Position numbers and translations under genes: made by a program
Shown: positions 29,752-42,561 of the stretch, one piece after another
Layout: each line of letters begins with the position of its first letter
Numbering within the stretch: position 1 is the first letter of the stretch
Assembly (NCBI GenBank): GCA_050920955.1
Contig: JBPBQS010000132.1
Coordinates: 9,534 to 73,533, forward strand
From: CAXSEF01 sp050920955
GTDB lineage: Bacteria; Pseudomonadota; Alphaproteobacteria; Acetobacterales; Acetobacteraceae
Reading direction: 5' to 3'
DNA: 64,000 nt
Notes under the pieces: model-generated
What the model saw: the letters and a program-made list of their open reading frames with translations, nothing else
The model's database searches: none
What the model was told of the DNA's origin: nothing

Positions 29752-29872
29752 GCCAGAGGCCCTGCCTCTGGACTCCGCCAAGGGAAGCCCCTTGGATGGC
29801 TTCTCTTAAGTAAGGCCAGTCCAGGGCGGCTCGCCCTGGCGGAGTTTGAGGCAGAGCCTCAACCTTGCTTCC

Positions 29873-29873
<1 letters not shown>
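29752..29873. repeat. Palindromic repeat, two-unit copy
   Basis: GGAAGGAAGG to CAACCTTGCTTCC, with CCAGAGGC/GCCTCTGG, CAAGGGAAGCCCCTTG, CCAGGGCGGC/CGCCCTGG and GAGGCAGAGCCTC modules. It lies between lon and hupB and reaches the lon stop codon. Confidence 0.86.
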
Positions 29874-32644
<2,771 letters not shown>

Positions 32645-32762
32645 GGCTTGACCTCCATCAGGACAGTCGAGTCCGCGCGCCGCCCGTTCCGGCACGGCTG
32701 CGTCCTCTGGGGCAGCGCCCCGCATCGATACCGATATCGTCGGCGGGGAGGGGTGGAACAAG

Positions 32763-32797
32763 GCCCGCGCCCCGCCTGGTGGCGGCGACGCGGGCCC
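32763..32797 (-). terminator. Hairpin after clpX, possible terminator
   Basis: GGCCCGCG (32763-32770) pairs with CGCGGGCC (32790-32797), with an inner CCGCC-TGGT-GGCGG stem. It starts 19 bases beyond the clpX stop. There is no T run, so termination is unproven. Confidence 0.4.
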
Positions 32798-32815
32798 CGC
32801 CCCGGGCGGTGCGGC

Positions 32816-34069
<1,254 letters not shown>

Positions 34070-34238
34070 CTGCGTCTACACTCCTGTCGGGCGGCCCAGG
34101 CCTGCACCCGGGACCGTCCGCAATACTAGGCCCCCGCCCGCGCCGCGGACAAGGGATGACGCCGGGACCGACCCGGGCGCCGCGTGTCCCGATATGGTGA
34201 CGCCGACGCCCGCGCAACGCCCACCCCGCAGACTCCGC

Positions 34239-34269
34239 GGCCCGCGGCCGGGGACGGGGGCCGCGGGCC
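34239..34269 (-). terminator. Strong hairpin between clpP and clpX
   Basis: GGCCCGCGGCC (34239-34249) and GGCCGCGGGCC (34259-34269) form a perfect 11-bp stem with a 9-base loop, 8 bases beyond the clpP stop. With no U tract it could be a processing or attenuating structure rather than a full terminator. Confidence 0.45.
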
Positions 34270-34277
34270 CCGCGCCC

Positions 34278-34934
34278 TCAGACCTTGATCGCGTCGTCGT
34301 TCGGCGCGGCGGGGCGGTTCTCGACCACCTCGTCGATCAGCCCGAACGCCAGGGCCTCGTGCGCAGACATGTAGCTGTCGCGCTCCAGCTTCTCCTCGAT
34401 CGCCTCCAGGCTCTGCCCGGTGTGGCGCTCGTAGATCTCGTTGAGCTGCTGGCGGAGGTGGAGGATCTCCTTGGCCTGGATCTCGATGTCGCTGGCCTGG
34501 CCCTGCGCACCGCCCGAGGGCTGGTGCACCATGACGCGCGCGTTGGGCAGGCAGTAGCGCTTGCCCTTCTGCCCGGCGGCCAGCAGCAGCGAGCCCATCG
34601 ACGCCGCCTGGCCGATGCACACCGTGCTCACCGGCGAGCGGATGTACTGCATGGTGTCGTAGATCGCGAGGCCGGCGGAGACCACGCCGCCGGGGCTGTT
34701 GATGTAGAACGAGATGTCCTTGTTCGGGTTCTCGCTCTCCAGGAACAGCAGCTGCGCGGAGATCAGCGCGCTCACCCCGTCGTAGACAGGGCCGGTCAGG
34801 AAGATGATCCGCTCCTTGAGCAGGCGGGAGAAGATGTCGTACGAGCGCTCGCCGCGGGCGGTCTGCTCGACCACCATCGGGATCAGCGAGCTGTTGTAGA
34901 CCTCGACGGGATCACGATCCCTCATACTCGGCAT
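34278..34934 (-). CDS. clpP: ATP-dependent Clp protease proteolytic subunit
   Basis: A 218-residue serine peptidase that assembles as a 14-mer barrel. The catalytic triad is Ser112 (GQAASMGS), His137 (VMVHQPSGG) and Asp186 (ERDSYMSA). YINSPGGVVSAGLAIYDTMQ and the axial N-terminus are typical. It works with ClpX immediately downstream and trigger factor upstream. Confidence 0.98.
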   Translation of the reverse strand: MPSMRDRDPVEVYNSSLIPMVVEQTARGERSYDIFSRLLKERIIFLTGPVYDGVSALISAQLLFLESENPNKDISFYINSPGGVVSAGLAIYDTMQYIRSPVSTVCIGQAASMGSLLLAAGQKGKRYCLPNARVMVHQPSGGAQGQASDIEIQAKEILHLRQQLNEIYERHTGQSLEAIEEKLERDSYMSAHEALAFGLIDEVVENRPAAPNDDAIKV

Positions 34935-35021
34935 CCTTGGGCAGGACGGTCCCCGGAACGGGGCACGCCATCACGAACCCTGCACAGATTAGGCCACCGG
35001 AGGGCCACGTCCAGGGGCAGG

Positions 35022-35152
35022 CAGCAAGCAAGGCCAAAGGCTCCGCCTCTGGACTCCGCCAAAGGCTGCGCCCTTGGAACGCGTCCCTTAAATAAAGCCG
35101 ATCCAGGGGCGGCTCGCCCCTGGCGGGTCTGGGCAGAGCCCAGGCTTGCTTC
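35022..35152. repeat. Palindromic repeat, two-unit copy
   Basis: GCAGCAAGCAAGG to CAGGCTTGCTTC, with CCAAAGGC, AAAGGCTGCGCCCTT, CCAGGGGCGGC/CGCCCCTGG and CTGGGCAGAGCCCAGG modules. It lies between clpP and tig and abuts the tig stop. Confidence 0.84.
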
Positions 35153-36491
35153 AGGCCGCCTCGGCGTCCGCCGCGAGCTCCTCCGGCGTGACCACCTTCT
35201 CCTCGATCTTGGCCAGCTCGAGGATGTAGTCCACGACCTTGTCCTCGAAGATCGGCCCGCGCAGCGTGTCGCTGGCCTGCGGGTTCTTGCGGAAGAACTC
35301 CATGACCTGCGCCTCCTGCCCGGGGTAGCGCCCGGCCTCCTGGCGCATGGCGCGGACCATCTCGTCCTGGCCCACGGTGACGCCCGCGCTGCGGCCGGCC
35401 TCGCTGAGCAGCAGGCCGAGGCGCACGCGGCGCTCGGCGATGGCGCGGTACTCGGCGCGCAGCACCTCGGGGTCCTTGCCCGCGTCCTCGTCGTCGGCGT
35501 TGCCGGCCTTCATGTCGGCCTCGACGCGCTCCCAGATCTGGCGGAACTCGGACTCGACCAGCGTCTCCGGCGCCTCGAACGAGGCCTGCCCGGCCAGCGC
35601 GTCGAGCAGGGCGCGCTTGAGGCGCATCCGGCTCATGGTGTCGTACTCGCGCTGCATCTGCCCGGCGAGCACCTCGCGCAGCTTCGCCATGCCCTCCTCG
35701 AAGCCGAGCTTCTGCGCCAGCGCGTCGTCCAGCGTCGGCTCCACGCCCACCTTGATGGCCTTGCAGTCGATGTCGAAGGTCGCATCCTTGCCGGCGAGCG
35801 TGGCCTCCTGGTACTCGGGCGGGAAGGTCACGTTGATCACGCGCTGCTCGCCGGCGCGCATGCCCTCCATCTGCTCGGAGAAGCCGGGGATGAAGCCGGC
35901 GCCGCCGATCTCGACGTTCATGCCCTCGCCCGCGCCGCGGTCGAACGCCACGCCGTCCACCTTGCCGAGGAAGTCCACGACCAGCACGTCGCCGGTCTGC
36001 GCGCCGCGGTCCTCGGTCATGTCGACCAACTCGCGCTGGCGCTTGGCGATCTCGTGCAGCGCCTTGTCGATGGCCTCGTCGGTGGGCTCGGCCTTGAGGC
36101 GCTCGAGGCTCAGCGCGCCGAAGTCGGGCAGCGCGATCTCGGGCAGCAGCTCCATGTCGACGGTGAACTCGAGGTCCGTCGCGGTCGGGCCGGGCTCCAG
36201 CGTGCTCTTCAGCGCGATGCGCGGCTCGCCGACGGGGCGCAGGCCGCGGTCGGTGAGCACCTGGCGCGTCGCGTCGTCCACGCTCTGCTGCAGCACCTCG
36301 GCCATCACCTCGCGGCCGTAGCGCTGGCGCACCACGCCGGTCGGCACCTTGCCGGGGCGGAAGCCGGGGAGGCGCAGCGTGCGCGCCAGCTCGCCCAGCC
36401 GCGCCGCGCGCTTGCCCTCGATGTCGGACGCCGGCACCACCACGGTGTAGCCGCGGCGGAGGCCTTCGGAGAGCGTTTCGGTGACCTGCAT
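35151..36491 (-). CDS. tig: Trigger factor
   Basis: A 446-residue ribosome-associated chaperone. The ribosome-binding tail contains the GFRPGKVP signature (about residues 43-50). The FKBP-type prolyl isomerase domain spans about 150-245, with GDVLVVDFLGKVDG and a GFIPGFSEQMEGM core. A helical C-terminal substrate-binding domain completes it. The gene lies 42 bases downstream of tRNA-Leu on the same strand, so they may share a transcript. AGGAAGG lies upstream of ATG 36491. Confidence 0.97.
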   Translation of the reverse strand: MQVTETLSEGLRRGYTVVVPASDIEGKRAARLGELARTLRLPGFRPGKVPTGVVRQRYGREVMAEVLQQSVDDATRQVLTDRGLRPVGEPRIALKSTLEPGPTATDLEFTVDMELLPEIALPDFGALSLERLKAEPTDEAIDKALHEIAKRQRELVDMTEDRGAQTGDVLVVDFLGKVDGVAFDRGAGEGMNVEIGGAGFIPGFSEQMEGMRAGEQRVINVTFPPEYQEATLAGKDATFDIDCKAIKVGVEPTLDDALAQKLGFEEGMAKLREVLAGQMQREYDTMSRMRLKRALLDALAGQASFEAPETLVESEFRQIWERVEADMKAGNADDEDAGKDPEVLRAEYRAIAERRVRLGLLLSEAGRSAGVTVGQDEMVRAMRQEAGRYPGQEAQVMEFFRKNPQASDTLRGPIFEDKVVDYILELAKIEEKVVTPEELAADAEAA

Positions 36492-36532
36492 CGGCCGGGG
36501 AACCTTCCTCGTTGCGGCCCGGGCGGCGCGCC

Positions 36533-36617
<85 letters not shown>

Positions 36618-36679
36618 ACGCACGCCCGAAGCCCTGGACAAGCCGCGGGTCCTAGCGCAGGGCGCACAACCCCACAAGG

Positions 36680-36798
36680 AGGAAGCAAGGTCGAGGCGCT
36701 GCCTCGAACTCCGCCAAAGGCTGCGCCCTTGGAACGCATCCCTTAGGCAAGTGGGATCAAACCCTCTGCGGGTTCGGGCAAGGCCCGAGCCTGCTTCC
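36680..36798. repeat. Palindromic repeat, two-unit copy with lost central arm
   Basis: GGAAGCAAGGTCGAGG to GAGCCTGCTTCC, with CGAGGCGCTGCCTCG and AAAGGCTGCGCCCTT pairs. The right unit is shortened to CTCTGCGGGTTCGGGC. It lies between tRNA-Leu and the BrnT gene. Confidence 0.78.
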
Positions 36799-36829
36799 TG
36801 CCGCTGCGCTTTCAGCGTAGCGTAGGGGT

Positions 36830-37099
36830 GTGCAGTTCGACTGGGACCCGAGCAAGGACGAACGCAACCGAATGGAGCGCGGGTTCGGCTTCGACTTCGC
36901 GGCACTGGTCTTCGAGGCAGACACGATCGAGTGGCCGGACGAACGGCGGGACTACGGCGAGGCCAGGGTGCGTGCCCTCGGGAGCGCGGACGGACTGGTT
37001 CTCCACGTCGTCTTCACCGATCGGGGCGACGTGCGGCGCATCATCTCGGCGCGGCTGGCAGACAGGAAGGAGCGGATGCTGTGGCACGAACGCCGGTGA
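36830..37099 (+). CDS. BrnT-family ribonuclease toxin
   Basis: An 89-residue protein starting at GTG 36830: MQFDWDPSKDERNRMERGFGFDFAALVFEAD matches the BrnT opening (FEWDP-K-N...HGV.F), and the late RRIISARLADRKER matches the catalytic RxISARxA-x-ER motif. BrnT toxins are small RNases of the RelE-like fold that inhibit translation. The partner gene overlaps its 3' end by 19 bases with a good ribosome site, the usual arrangement for a toxin-first module. Confidence 0.85.
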   Translation: MQFDWDPSKDERNRMERGFGFDFAALVFEADTIEWPDERRDYGEARVRALGSADGLVLHVVFTDRGDVRRIISARLADRKERMLWHERR

Positions 37100-37428
37100 C
37101 GCTGGAGCAGATCAGGCAGGCCGGCCCGAGCGTGGACCACGCCAGGGTTGCGGCCACGAGCGAAGCGGACATCCGGCGCCACCAGGTCGAGGACGGCGAG
37201 GACCCTGACGCCCCCCTGCCCCGGCTCGCGCCGCCGCCGGACGTGCGCGCGATACGGGCAGGGCTGCAGATGACCCAGGACGCCTTCGCCCGCGCGATCG
37301 GCGTCCCCGTGGCCACCGTGCGCAACTGGGAGCAGTCACGCACGCGCATGGACCCCGCGGTCCGCTCGCTGATGCGTGTCCTGGAGCGCGAACCGGCCCT
37401 CGTGCTGCGGACGCTGGCGGGGCCCTAG
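37081..37428 (+). CDS. Xre-type helix-turn-helix antitoxin paired with BrnT
   Basis: A 115-residue protein with a C-terminal helix-turn-helix, VRAIRAGLQMTQDAFARAIGVPVATVRNWEQSR (about residues 57-90), behind an acidic N-terminal half that probably wraps the toxin. GTG 37081 is favoured because AAGGAG lies eight bases upstream; GTG 37096, which overlaps the toxin stop as GTGA, is an alternative. The classical BrnT partner BrnA has a ribbon-helix-helix fold, so this is a variant pairing. It probably autorepresses the pair. Confidence 0.78.
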   Translation: MARTPVTLEQIRQAGPSVDHARVAATSEADIRRHQVEDGEDPDAPLPRLAPPPDVRAIRAGLQMTQDAFARAIGVPVATVRNWEQSRTRMDPAVRSLMRVLEREPALVLRTLAGP

Positions 37429-37452
37429 GCCCGCCAGCCCAGGACCCGCCAC

Positions 37453-38517
37453 TCAGGGGATCAGGCGCCGCGCCTTCAGCTCGGCGAACAGGTCGAGGAA
37501 CGAGTCCTCGCTCGGCTGGAACGCGGCGAATCCCAGGCGGCGGCTGCGCGCCATGTCCGTGACGACCTCGATCGGCCGGCCGAGGTCGGCGTCCGTGTGC
37601 CACGGCGAGGCGAGGCGCCCGAGGTCCGGCTCCGCAAGCCCGTGCCGCTCCGCGATGTCGCGCCACACCGGCTCGGCGCCGGCGAGCTGCTCCTCCAGCG
37701 GCGTGCCCTGGCCCGGGAACGGCGCCGGCTCCAGCCCGAAGCAGGCGGCGATCCGGCCCCACATCCAGCTCCAGCGGAAGACGTCGCCGTTGGCCACGTT
37801 GAACGCGGTGTCGCGCGCCGCCGGCGTGGTCGCGGCCCATTCGAGCTGGGCGGCGAGCAGGCGGGCGTCGGTGACGTCGGTCAGGCCGTTCCACTGCGCC
37901 GCCGAGCCGGGGAACAGGAACGGGCGCCCGGTCTCGCGGCAGATCGTCGCGTAGGCGGCCAGCGTGGTGCCCATGTTCATCGCGTTGCCCACCGCGTAGC
38001 CGATGATGGTGTGCGGCCGGTGCACGCTCCAGCCGAAGCCGTCGCGGCTGGCTGCCGCGAACACCTCGTCCTCCTGGGCGTAGTAGAAGTTCTCCACGTC
38101 CAGGCGCGGCTGGTCCTCGCGGAACGGCGTGGGCGGGAGCACGCCGTGCCCGTACGCCTCGAACGGCCCGAGGTAGTGCTTGAGGCCCGTGACCAGGGCC
38201 ACGTGCTCCACGCCCCCCGCGCGCCCGGTGGCGTCGAGCAGGTTGCGCACCATCGTGCCGTTGACGCGGATGTTCTCGGCTTCCGTGGCCTGACGCAGCC
38301 AGGTCGTGACGAACACATGGCTGGGCCTTACGCCCTCGAGTGCCTTGCCCAGGGCGTCCGGGTCCAGCAGGTCGGCGGCGACCGGGCGCACGCCCTCGAC
38401 CGCGCCGTCCGGGCGGCGCGCCAGGCCGTGCACCTCCCAGCCGTTCGCCACGAGCCTGCGCGCCAGGTTGTTGCCGACGATGCCGGAGATGCCCGCCACC
38501 AGTGCCGTCTTCGCCAT
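37453..38517 (-). CDS. NAD(P)-dependent SDR oxidoreductase, PRISE-like
   Basis: A 354-residue extended short-chain dehydrogenase. The Rossmann motif is AGISGIVGNNLARRL (about 8-22), HVFVTTW is the mid-strand, and the late VHRPHTIIGYAVGNAMN block is typical of PRISE (progesterone 5-beta-reductase/iridoid synthase-like) proteins, which reduce enones. The usual catalytic Tyr is represented by NFYYAQED. It diverges from an HxlR regulator whose start lies 98 bases away, which suggests that regulator controls it. The natural substrate is not predictable. Confidence 0.83.
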   Translation of the reverse strand: MAKTALVAGISGIVGNNLARRLVANGWEVHGLARRPDGAVEGVRPVAADLLDPDALGKALEGVRPSHVFVTTWLRQATEAENIRVNGTMVRNLLDATGRAGGVEHVALVTGLKHYLGPFEAYGHGVLPPTPFREDQPRLDVENFYYAQEDEVFAAASRDGFGWSVHRPHTIIGYAVGNAMNMGTTLAAYATICRETGRPFLFPGSAAQWNGLTDVTDARLLAAQLEWAATTPAARDTAFNVANGDVFRWSWMWGRIAACFGLEPAPFPGQGTPLEEQLAGAEPVWRDIAERHGLAEPDLGRLASPWHTDADLGRPIEVVTDMARSRRLGFAAFQPSEDSFLDLFAELKARRLIP

Positions 38518-38615
38518 GACCGTGTGTCCTTCGTCTCGTGCGAGCGTCAGGTAGGCGCTCGGCCGCCGCCGGGCTAGAAGGCACCCTGGCGTGCCATAGC
38601 CACCGGGAGGTAACC

Positions 38616-39020
38616 ATGACGGCCGCGAGCGACACCCACGCAGAGGAATGCGCGCCGCGCCGGGTCCTGGACCTGTTCAGCAGCAAGTGGACCAGCATGG
38701 TGCTGCACACGCTGCACACCGTGCACGGCGGCACCTGCCGCACCGGGGCGCTGCAGCGCAGCCTGGGCGGGATCAGCGCCAAGATGCTGACGCAGGCGCT
38801 GCGCGACATGGAGCGCGACGGCCTGGTGTCGCGCCAGGTGTTCAACGTCGTGCCGCCGCGCGTCGAGTACAGCCTCACCCCGCTCGGCCGCGAGTTCGTG
38901 GAGCCGATCGAGATGCTCTACGCCTGGGGCCGCAGCCACGCCGACGCCCTGGACCGGCTCGGCGCCCGCCCGAAGTCGCGGCGCAAGGCGGCGGCAGGGA
39001 AGCAAGCAGTTCTTTCTTGA
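38616..39020 (+). CDS. HxlR-family transcriptional regulator
   Basis: A 134-residue winged-helix protein. VLDLFSSKWTSMVLHTL, GALQRSLGGISAKMLTQALRDMERDGLVSRQVFNVVPPRVEYSLTPLG is a textbook HxlR core. HxlR proteins often sense reactive electrophiles or redox stress and regulate an adjacent oxidoreductase. Here the divergent SDR gene is the likely target. GGGAGG lies upstream of ATG 38616. The last residues (about KQAVLS) and the stop come from an AT-rich palindromic element. Confidence 0.9.
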   Translation: MTAASDTHAEECAPRRVLDLFSSKWTSMVLHTLHTVHGGTCRTGALQRSLGGISAKMLTQALRDMERDGLVSRQVFNVVPPRVEYSLTPLGREFVEPIEMLYAWGRSHADALDRLGARPKSRRKAAAGKQAVLS

Positions 39021-39136
39021 AAGAAAGAACCAAAGAACTTTTCCACATAAGGCAAGCAGCAGGTATCTAGGCACAGTTGCTAATCGGGCAAAGTCTTTTT
39101 GCTTCTTTTTCTTCAGAAAAAGAAGTGCTTCCTTGC
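38998..39136. repeat. AT-rich palindromic element, variant of the repeat family
   Basis: It has the same GGAAGCAAGC/GTGCTTCCTTGC ends, but the interior is TTCTTTCTTGAAAGAAAGAA, CAAAGAACTTTT near the left and AAAGTCTTTTTG, TTTTTCTTCAGAAAAA near the right, with about 60 bases between. It lies between the HxlR gene and dadA. It is strikingly AT-rich in this genome. Confidence 0.8.
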
Positions 39137-39137
39137 C

Positions 39138-40463
39138 TCAGCCGTAGCGCACGACGCCCAGGTCCTCGTGCTCGATGTTGGGCCGCCGCTCGGAGACCAG
39201 GTCCGCGGTGAGCCGCCCCGAGCCGCAGGCCATGGTCCAGCCCAGTGTGCCGTGGCCGGTGTTGAGGAACAGGTTCGGGTATTTCGTGGCGCCGACGATG
39301 GGGGTGCCGTCGGGGGTCATGGGGCGCAGGCCGGTCCAGAACTGCGCCTGGGCGAGGTCGCCGCCGCGGGGGAACAGGTCGCGGAGCGAGTGCTCCAGCG
39401 TGGCGCGGCGGGGGGCGCGGAGGCGGCGGCTGAAGCCGGCGAGCTCGGCGGTGCCGCCGACGCGGATGCGGCTGCCGAGGCGGGTGATGCCGACCTTGTA
39501 GGTCTCGTCCATCACGGTGGAGACGGGGGCGGCGGCCTCCTCGGCGACGGGCAGGGTCAGGGAGTAGCCCTTCACCGGGTAGATCGGCAGGTCGATGCCG
39601 AGCGCCTTGAGGAGGAACGGGGAGTAGCTGCCCAGCGCCACGACGAAGCGGTCGGCGTGGACCAGCTCGTGCTCGGCGGCGGCGGGGGTGCGGGCGGGGC
39701 GGCCGGAGACGGCGCCGCCGGGGGTGGGGACGGGGCCGGCGGGGACGATGCGGACGGCGGTGATGCGGCCGGCCTCGTGGTCGAGGGCGCGGATCTCGAC
39801 GCCGTGGCGGAAGGTGACGCCGGCGGCGGCGGCCAGGGCGGCGAGGTTCTGGGTGAACTTGAAGGCGTCGCCGGTCTGGTCGCCGGGCAGGCGCAGGCCG
39901 CCGAGGACACGGCCGGGCACGAGGGCGAGCGCGGGCTCGGCGGCGACGCAGCCGGCCTCGTCGAGCAGCTCGTAGGCGACGCGGCCCTCGTCAAGCACGG
40001 CGGTGTCCTCGTGGACGTGGTCGAGCTGCTTGCGGGTGCGGAAGAGCTGGAGGGTGCCCTGCTGGCGGGCGTCGTAGTCGATGGCGGTGGCGTGGCGCAG
40101 GTCGTCGAGGCAGTCGCGGCTGTACTCGGCGAGGCGGACCATGCGCGCCTTGTTGGCGTGGTAGGCGCCCTCGCTGCACTGGCGCAGCATCAGCACGAGC
40201 CAGCGGTAGAGCGCGGGGTCGGCGCCGGGCCACAGCACGAAGGGGCTGTGGCGCATGGCCATCCAGCGCAGAGCCTTGAGCGGGATGCCGGGTGCTGCCC
40301 AGGGCGCGGAGTAGCCGGGGGAGACCTGGCCGGCGTTGGCGAAGGAGGTCTCCAGCCCGGCGGCCGGCTGGCGGTCGAGCACGGTGACCTCGTGGCCGGA
40401 CTGGGCGAGATACCAGGCCGTGGTCACGCCGACCACGCCGCTTCCGAGCACGACGACCTTCAT
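39138..40463 (-). CDS. dadA: D-amino acid dehydrogenase
   Basis: A 441-residue FAD-dependent dehydrogenase of the DAO family. The dinucleotide site is VVVLGSGVVGVTTAWYLAQSGHEVTVLDR (3-31), followed by the SFANAGQVSPGYSAPWAAPG block; the late NLFLNTGHGTLGWTMACGSGRL closes the FAD site. It oxidises D-amino acids to keto acids, feeding electrons to the respiratory chain. An Ala/Pro-rich insertion of about 25 residues lies in the substrate domain near residue 250. It is flanked on its 3' side by the AT-rich repeat and lies 54 bases downstream of ilvD. Confidence 0.94.
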   Translation of the reverse strand: MKVVVLGSGVVGVTTAWYLAQSGHEVTVLDRQPAAGLETSFANAGQVSPGYSAPWAAPGIPLKALRWMAMRHSPFVLWPGADPALYRWLVLMLRQCSEGAYHANKARMVRLAEYSRDCLDDLRHATAIDYDARQQGTLQLFRTRKQLDHVHEDTAVLDEGRVAYELLDEAGCVAAEPALALVPGRVLGGLRLPGDQTGDAFKFTQNLAALAAAAGVTFRHGVEIRALDHEAGRITAVRIVPAGPVPTPGGAVSGRPARTPAAAEHELVHADRFVVALGSYSPFLLKALGIDLPIYPVKGYSLTLPVAEEAAAPVSTVMDETYKVGITRLGSRIRVGGTAELAGFSRRLRAPRRATLEHSLRDLFPRGGDLAQAQFWTGLRPMTPDGTPIVGATKYPNLFLNTGHGTLGWTMACGSGRLTADLVSERRPNIEHEDLGVVRYG

Positions 40464-40517
40464 GCGCCTACCGCACGCAAGAAGCGCGCCGCGTCGTGCC
40501 GAAGGCGCGCCGGGGCG

Positions 40518-42488
40518 TCACGCGGGCGGGGTGCCGGAGGCGGGGTCGTGCGCGGTGGCGGTGGCGGACAGCCCGTCGCGCGCCAGCGTGGCCAGGGAGA
40601 CGTCGTCCGGCCGCGCGGTGGTGCGCGCGGTGGCCGGGCGGGTGAGCTGGTCGACGTCGCGCACGGCGCCGCGGGACGCGCTGGTGGCCAGGGCAGCGTA
40701 GGCGCGCAGGGCCGTGGAGACCACGCGGTTGCGGCCGACCGGGCGCCAGGCGTCAAGGCCGCGGGCCTCCATGCGCTCGCGGCGCGCGGCCATCCCGGCG
40801 TCGTCGACGACGACGCGCATGGAGCGGCGGGGGATGTCGATCTCGATGCGGTCGCCCTCCTCCACGAGGCCGATCGCACCGCCCTCCGCCGCCTCGGGCG
40901 AGATGTGGCCGATCGAGAGGCCGGAGCTGCCGCCGGAGAAGCGCCCGTCGGTGATGAGCGCGCAGACCTTCCCCAGGCCCTTCGACTTCAGGTAGCTCGT
41001 CGGGTACAGCATCTCCTGCATGCCCGGGCCGCCCTTGGGGCCCTCGTAGCGGATCACGACGACGTCGCCCGCCGCCACGCGGTTGCCGAGGATGCCTTCG
41101 ACCGCCGCGTCCTGGCTCTCGAAGATGCGCGCGGTGCCGGAGAACACGAGGTTCGCCGCGTCCACGCCCGCGGTCTTCACGATCGCGCCGTCCTCGGCGA
41201 TGTTGCCGTACAGCACGGCCAAGCCGCCGTCGCGGCTGAACGCATGCTCGCTGTCGCGGATCACGCCGGCGCTGCGGTCCAGGTCCAGCTCGTCGTAGCG
41301 GCTCTCCTGGCTGAACGCCTGCGTCGTGCGCACGCCGCCCGGTGCCGCGGAGAACAGGTGGCGGGCCTCGGCGGTCGCGGTCGGCGTGGCCACGTCCCAC
41401 TTGGCCAGGGCGTGGCCCAGCGTCTGGGCGTGCACCATCGGCACGTCGCGGTGGATCAGCCCGGCGCGGTCCAGCTCGCCGAGCAGCGCCATGATGCCGC
41501 CGGCGCGGTGGATGTCCTCCATGTGCACGTTGGCGACCGACGGCGAGACCTTGCACAGGTTCGGCACGCGCCGGCTGAGGCGGTCGATGTCGCCCATGTC
41601 GAAGGCGACGCCGCCTTCCTGCGCGGCGGCGAGCAGGTGCAGCACGGTGTTGGTCGAGCCGCCCATGGCGATGTCGAGCGACATGGCGTTCTCGAACGCC
41701 TGGAGGCCCGCGATGGTGCGCGGCAGGGCGGTGGCGTCGTCCTGCTCGTACCAGCGGCGCGCCAGGTCGACGATCAGCCAGCCCGCCTCCACGAACAGCC
41801 GGCGCCGGTCCGCGTGCGTCGCCAGCGTCGAGCCGTTGCCCGGCAGCGCCAGCCCGAGCGCCTCGGTCAGGCAGTTCATCGAGTTCGCCGTGAACATGCC
41901 AGAGCACGAGCCGCAGGTCGGGCACGCCGAGCGCTCCATCACGTCGGCGTCGGCGTCGCTGATCGTGGGGTCGGCGGCGGCGACCATCGCGGTGATCAGG
42001 TCGGCGCGGCGGGTGATGCCGGCCGTCGTGATCTTGCCGGCCTCCATCGGGCCGCCCGAGACGAACACCACGGGGATGTTGAGCCGCATCGCCGCCATCA
42101 GCATGCCCGGCGTGATCTTGTCGCAGTTGGAGATGCACACCAGCGCGTCGGCGCAGTGCGCCTCGACCATGTACTCGACCGCGTCGGCGATCAGCTCGCG
42201 CGACGGCAGGCTGTAGAGCATGCCCTGGTGGCCCATCGCGATGCCGTCGTCGACGGCGATGGTGTTGAATTCCTTGGCGACGCCGCCGGCCGCCTCGATC
42301 TCGCGCGCCACCAGCTGGCCGAGGTCCTTGAGGTGGACGTGGCCGGGGACGAACTGCGTGAACGAGTTGGCGACGGCGACGATCGGCTTGTTGAAGTCGG
42401 CGTCGACCATGCCCGTCGCGCGCCAGAGGGCGCGGGCGCCGGCCATGTTGCGGCCGTGGGTACTGGTGCGGGAACGGTAGACGGGCAT
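40518..42488 (-). CDS. ilvD: Dihydroxy-acid dehydratase
   Basis: A 656-residue iron-sulfur dehydratase of branched-chain amino acid synthesis, converting dihydroxyisovalerate and dihydroxymethylvalerate to their keto acids. The opening HGRNMAGARALWRATGM, the Fe-S cysteine regions CISNCDKITPG and ACPTCGSCSGMFTANSMNC, and the terminal GRFSGGSSGLSIGHISPEAA are diagnostic. The C-terminus is about 40 residues longer than E. coli IlvD and is Ala/Thr-rich. It is followed by dadA on the same strand. Confidence 0.96.
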   Translation of the reverse strand: MPVYRSRTSTHGRNMAGARALWRATGMVDADFNKPIVAVANSFTQFVPGHVHLKDLGQLVAREIEAAGGVAKEFNTIAVDDGIAMGHQGMLYSLPSRELIADAVEYMVEAHCADALVCISNCDKITPGMLMAAMRLNIPVVFVSGGPMEAGKITTAGITRRADLITAMVAAADPTISDADADVMERSACPTCGSCSGMFTANSMNCLTEALGLALPGNGSTLATHADRRRLFVEAGWLIVDLARRWYEQDDATALPRTIAGLQAFENAMSLDIAMGGSTNTVLHLLAAAQEGGVAFDMGDIDRLSRRVPNLCKVSPSVANVHMEDIHRAGGIMALLGELDRAGLIHRDVPMVHAQTLGHALAKWDVATPTATAEARHLFSAAPGGVRTTQAFSQESRYDELDLDRSAGVIRDSEHAFSRDGGLAVLYGNIAEDGAIVKTAGVDAANLVFSGTARIFESQDAAVEGILGNRVAAGDVVVIRYEGPKGGPGMQEMLYPTSYLKSKGLGKVCALITDGRFSGGSSGLSIGHISPEAAEGGAIGLVEEGDRIEIDIPRRSMRVVVDDAGMAARRERMEARGLDAWRPVGRNRVVSTALRAYAALATSASRGAVRDVDQLTRPATARTTARPDDVSLATLARDGLSATATAHDPASGTPPA

Positions 42489-42561
42489 CGCTGGGAACTC
42501 CTCGGCGCTCGGGCGGCAGACTACCGCCGCGCAGGAGCGGAAGGCCAGGACGGGGCAGGGA

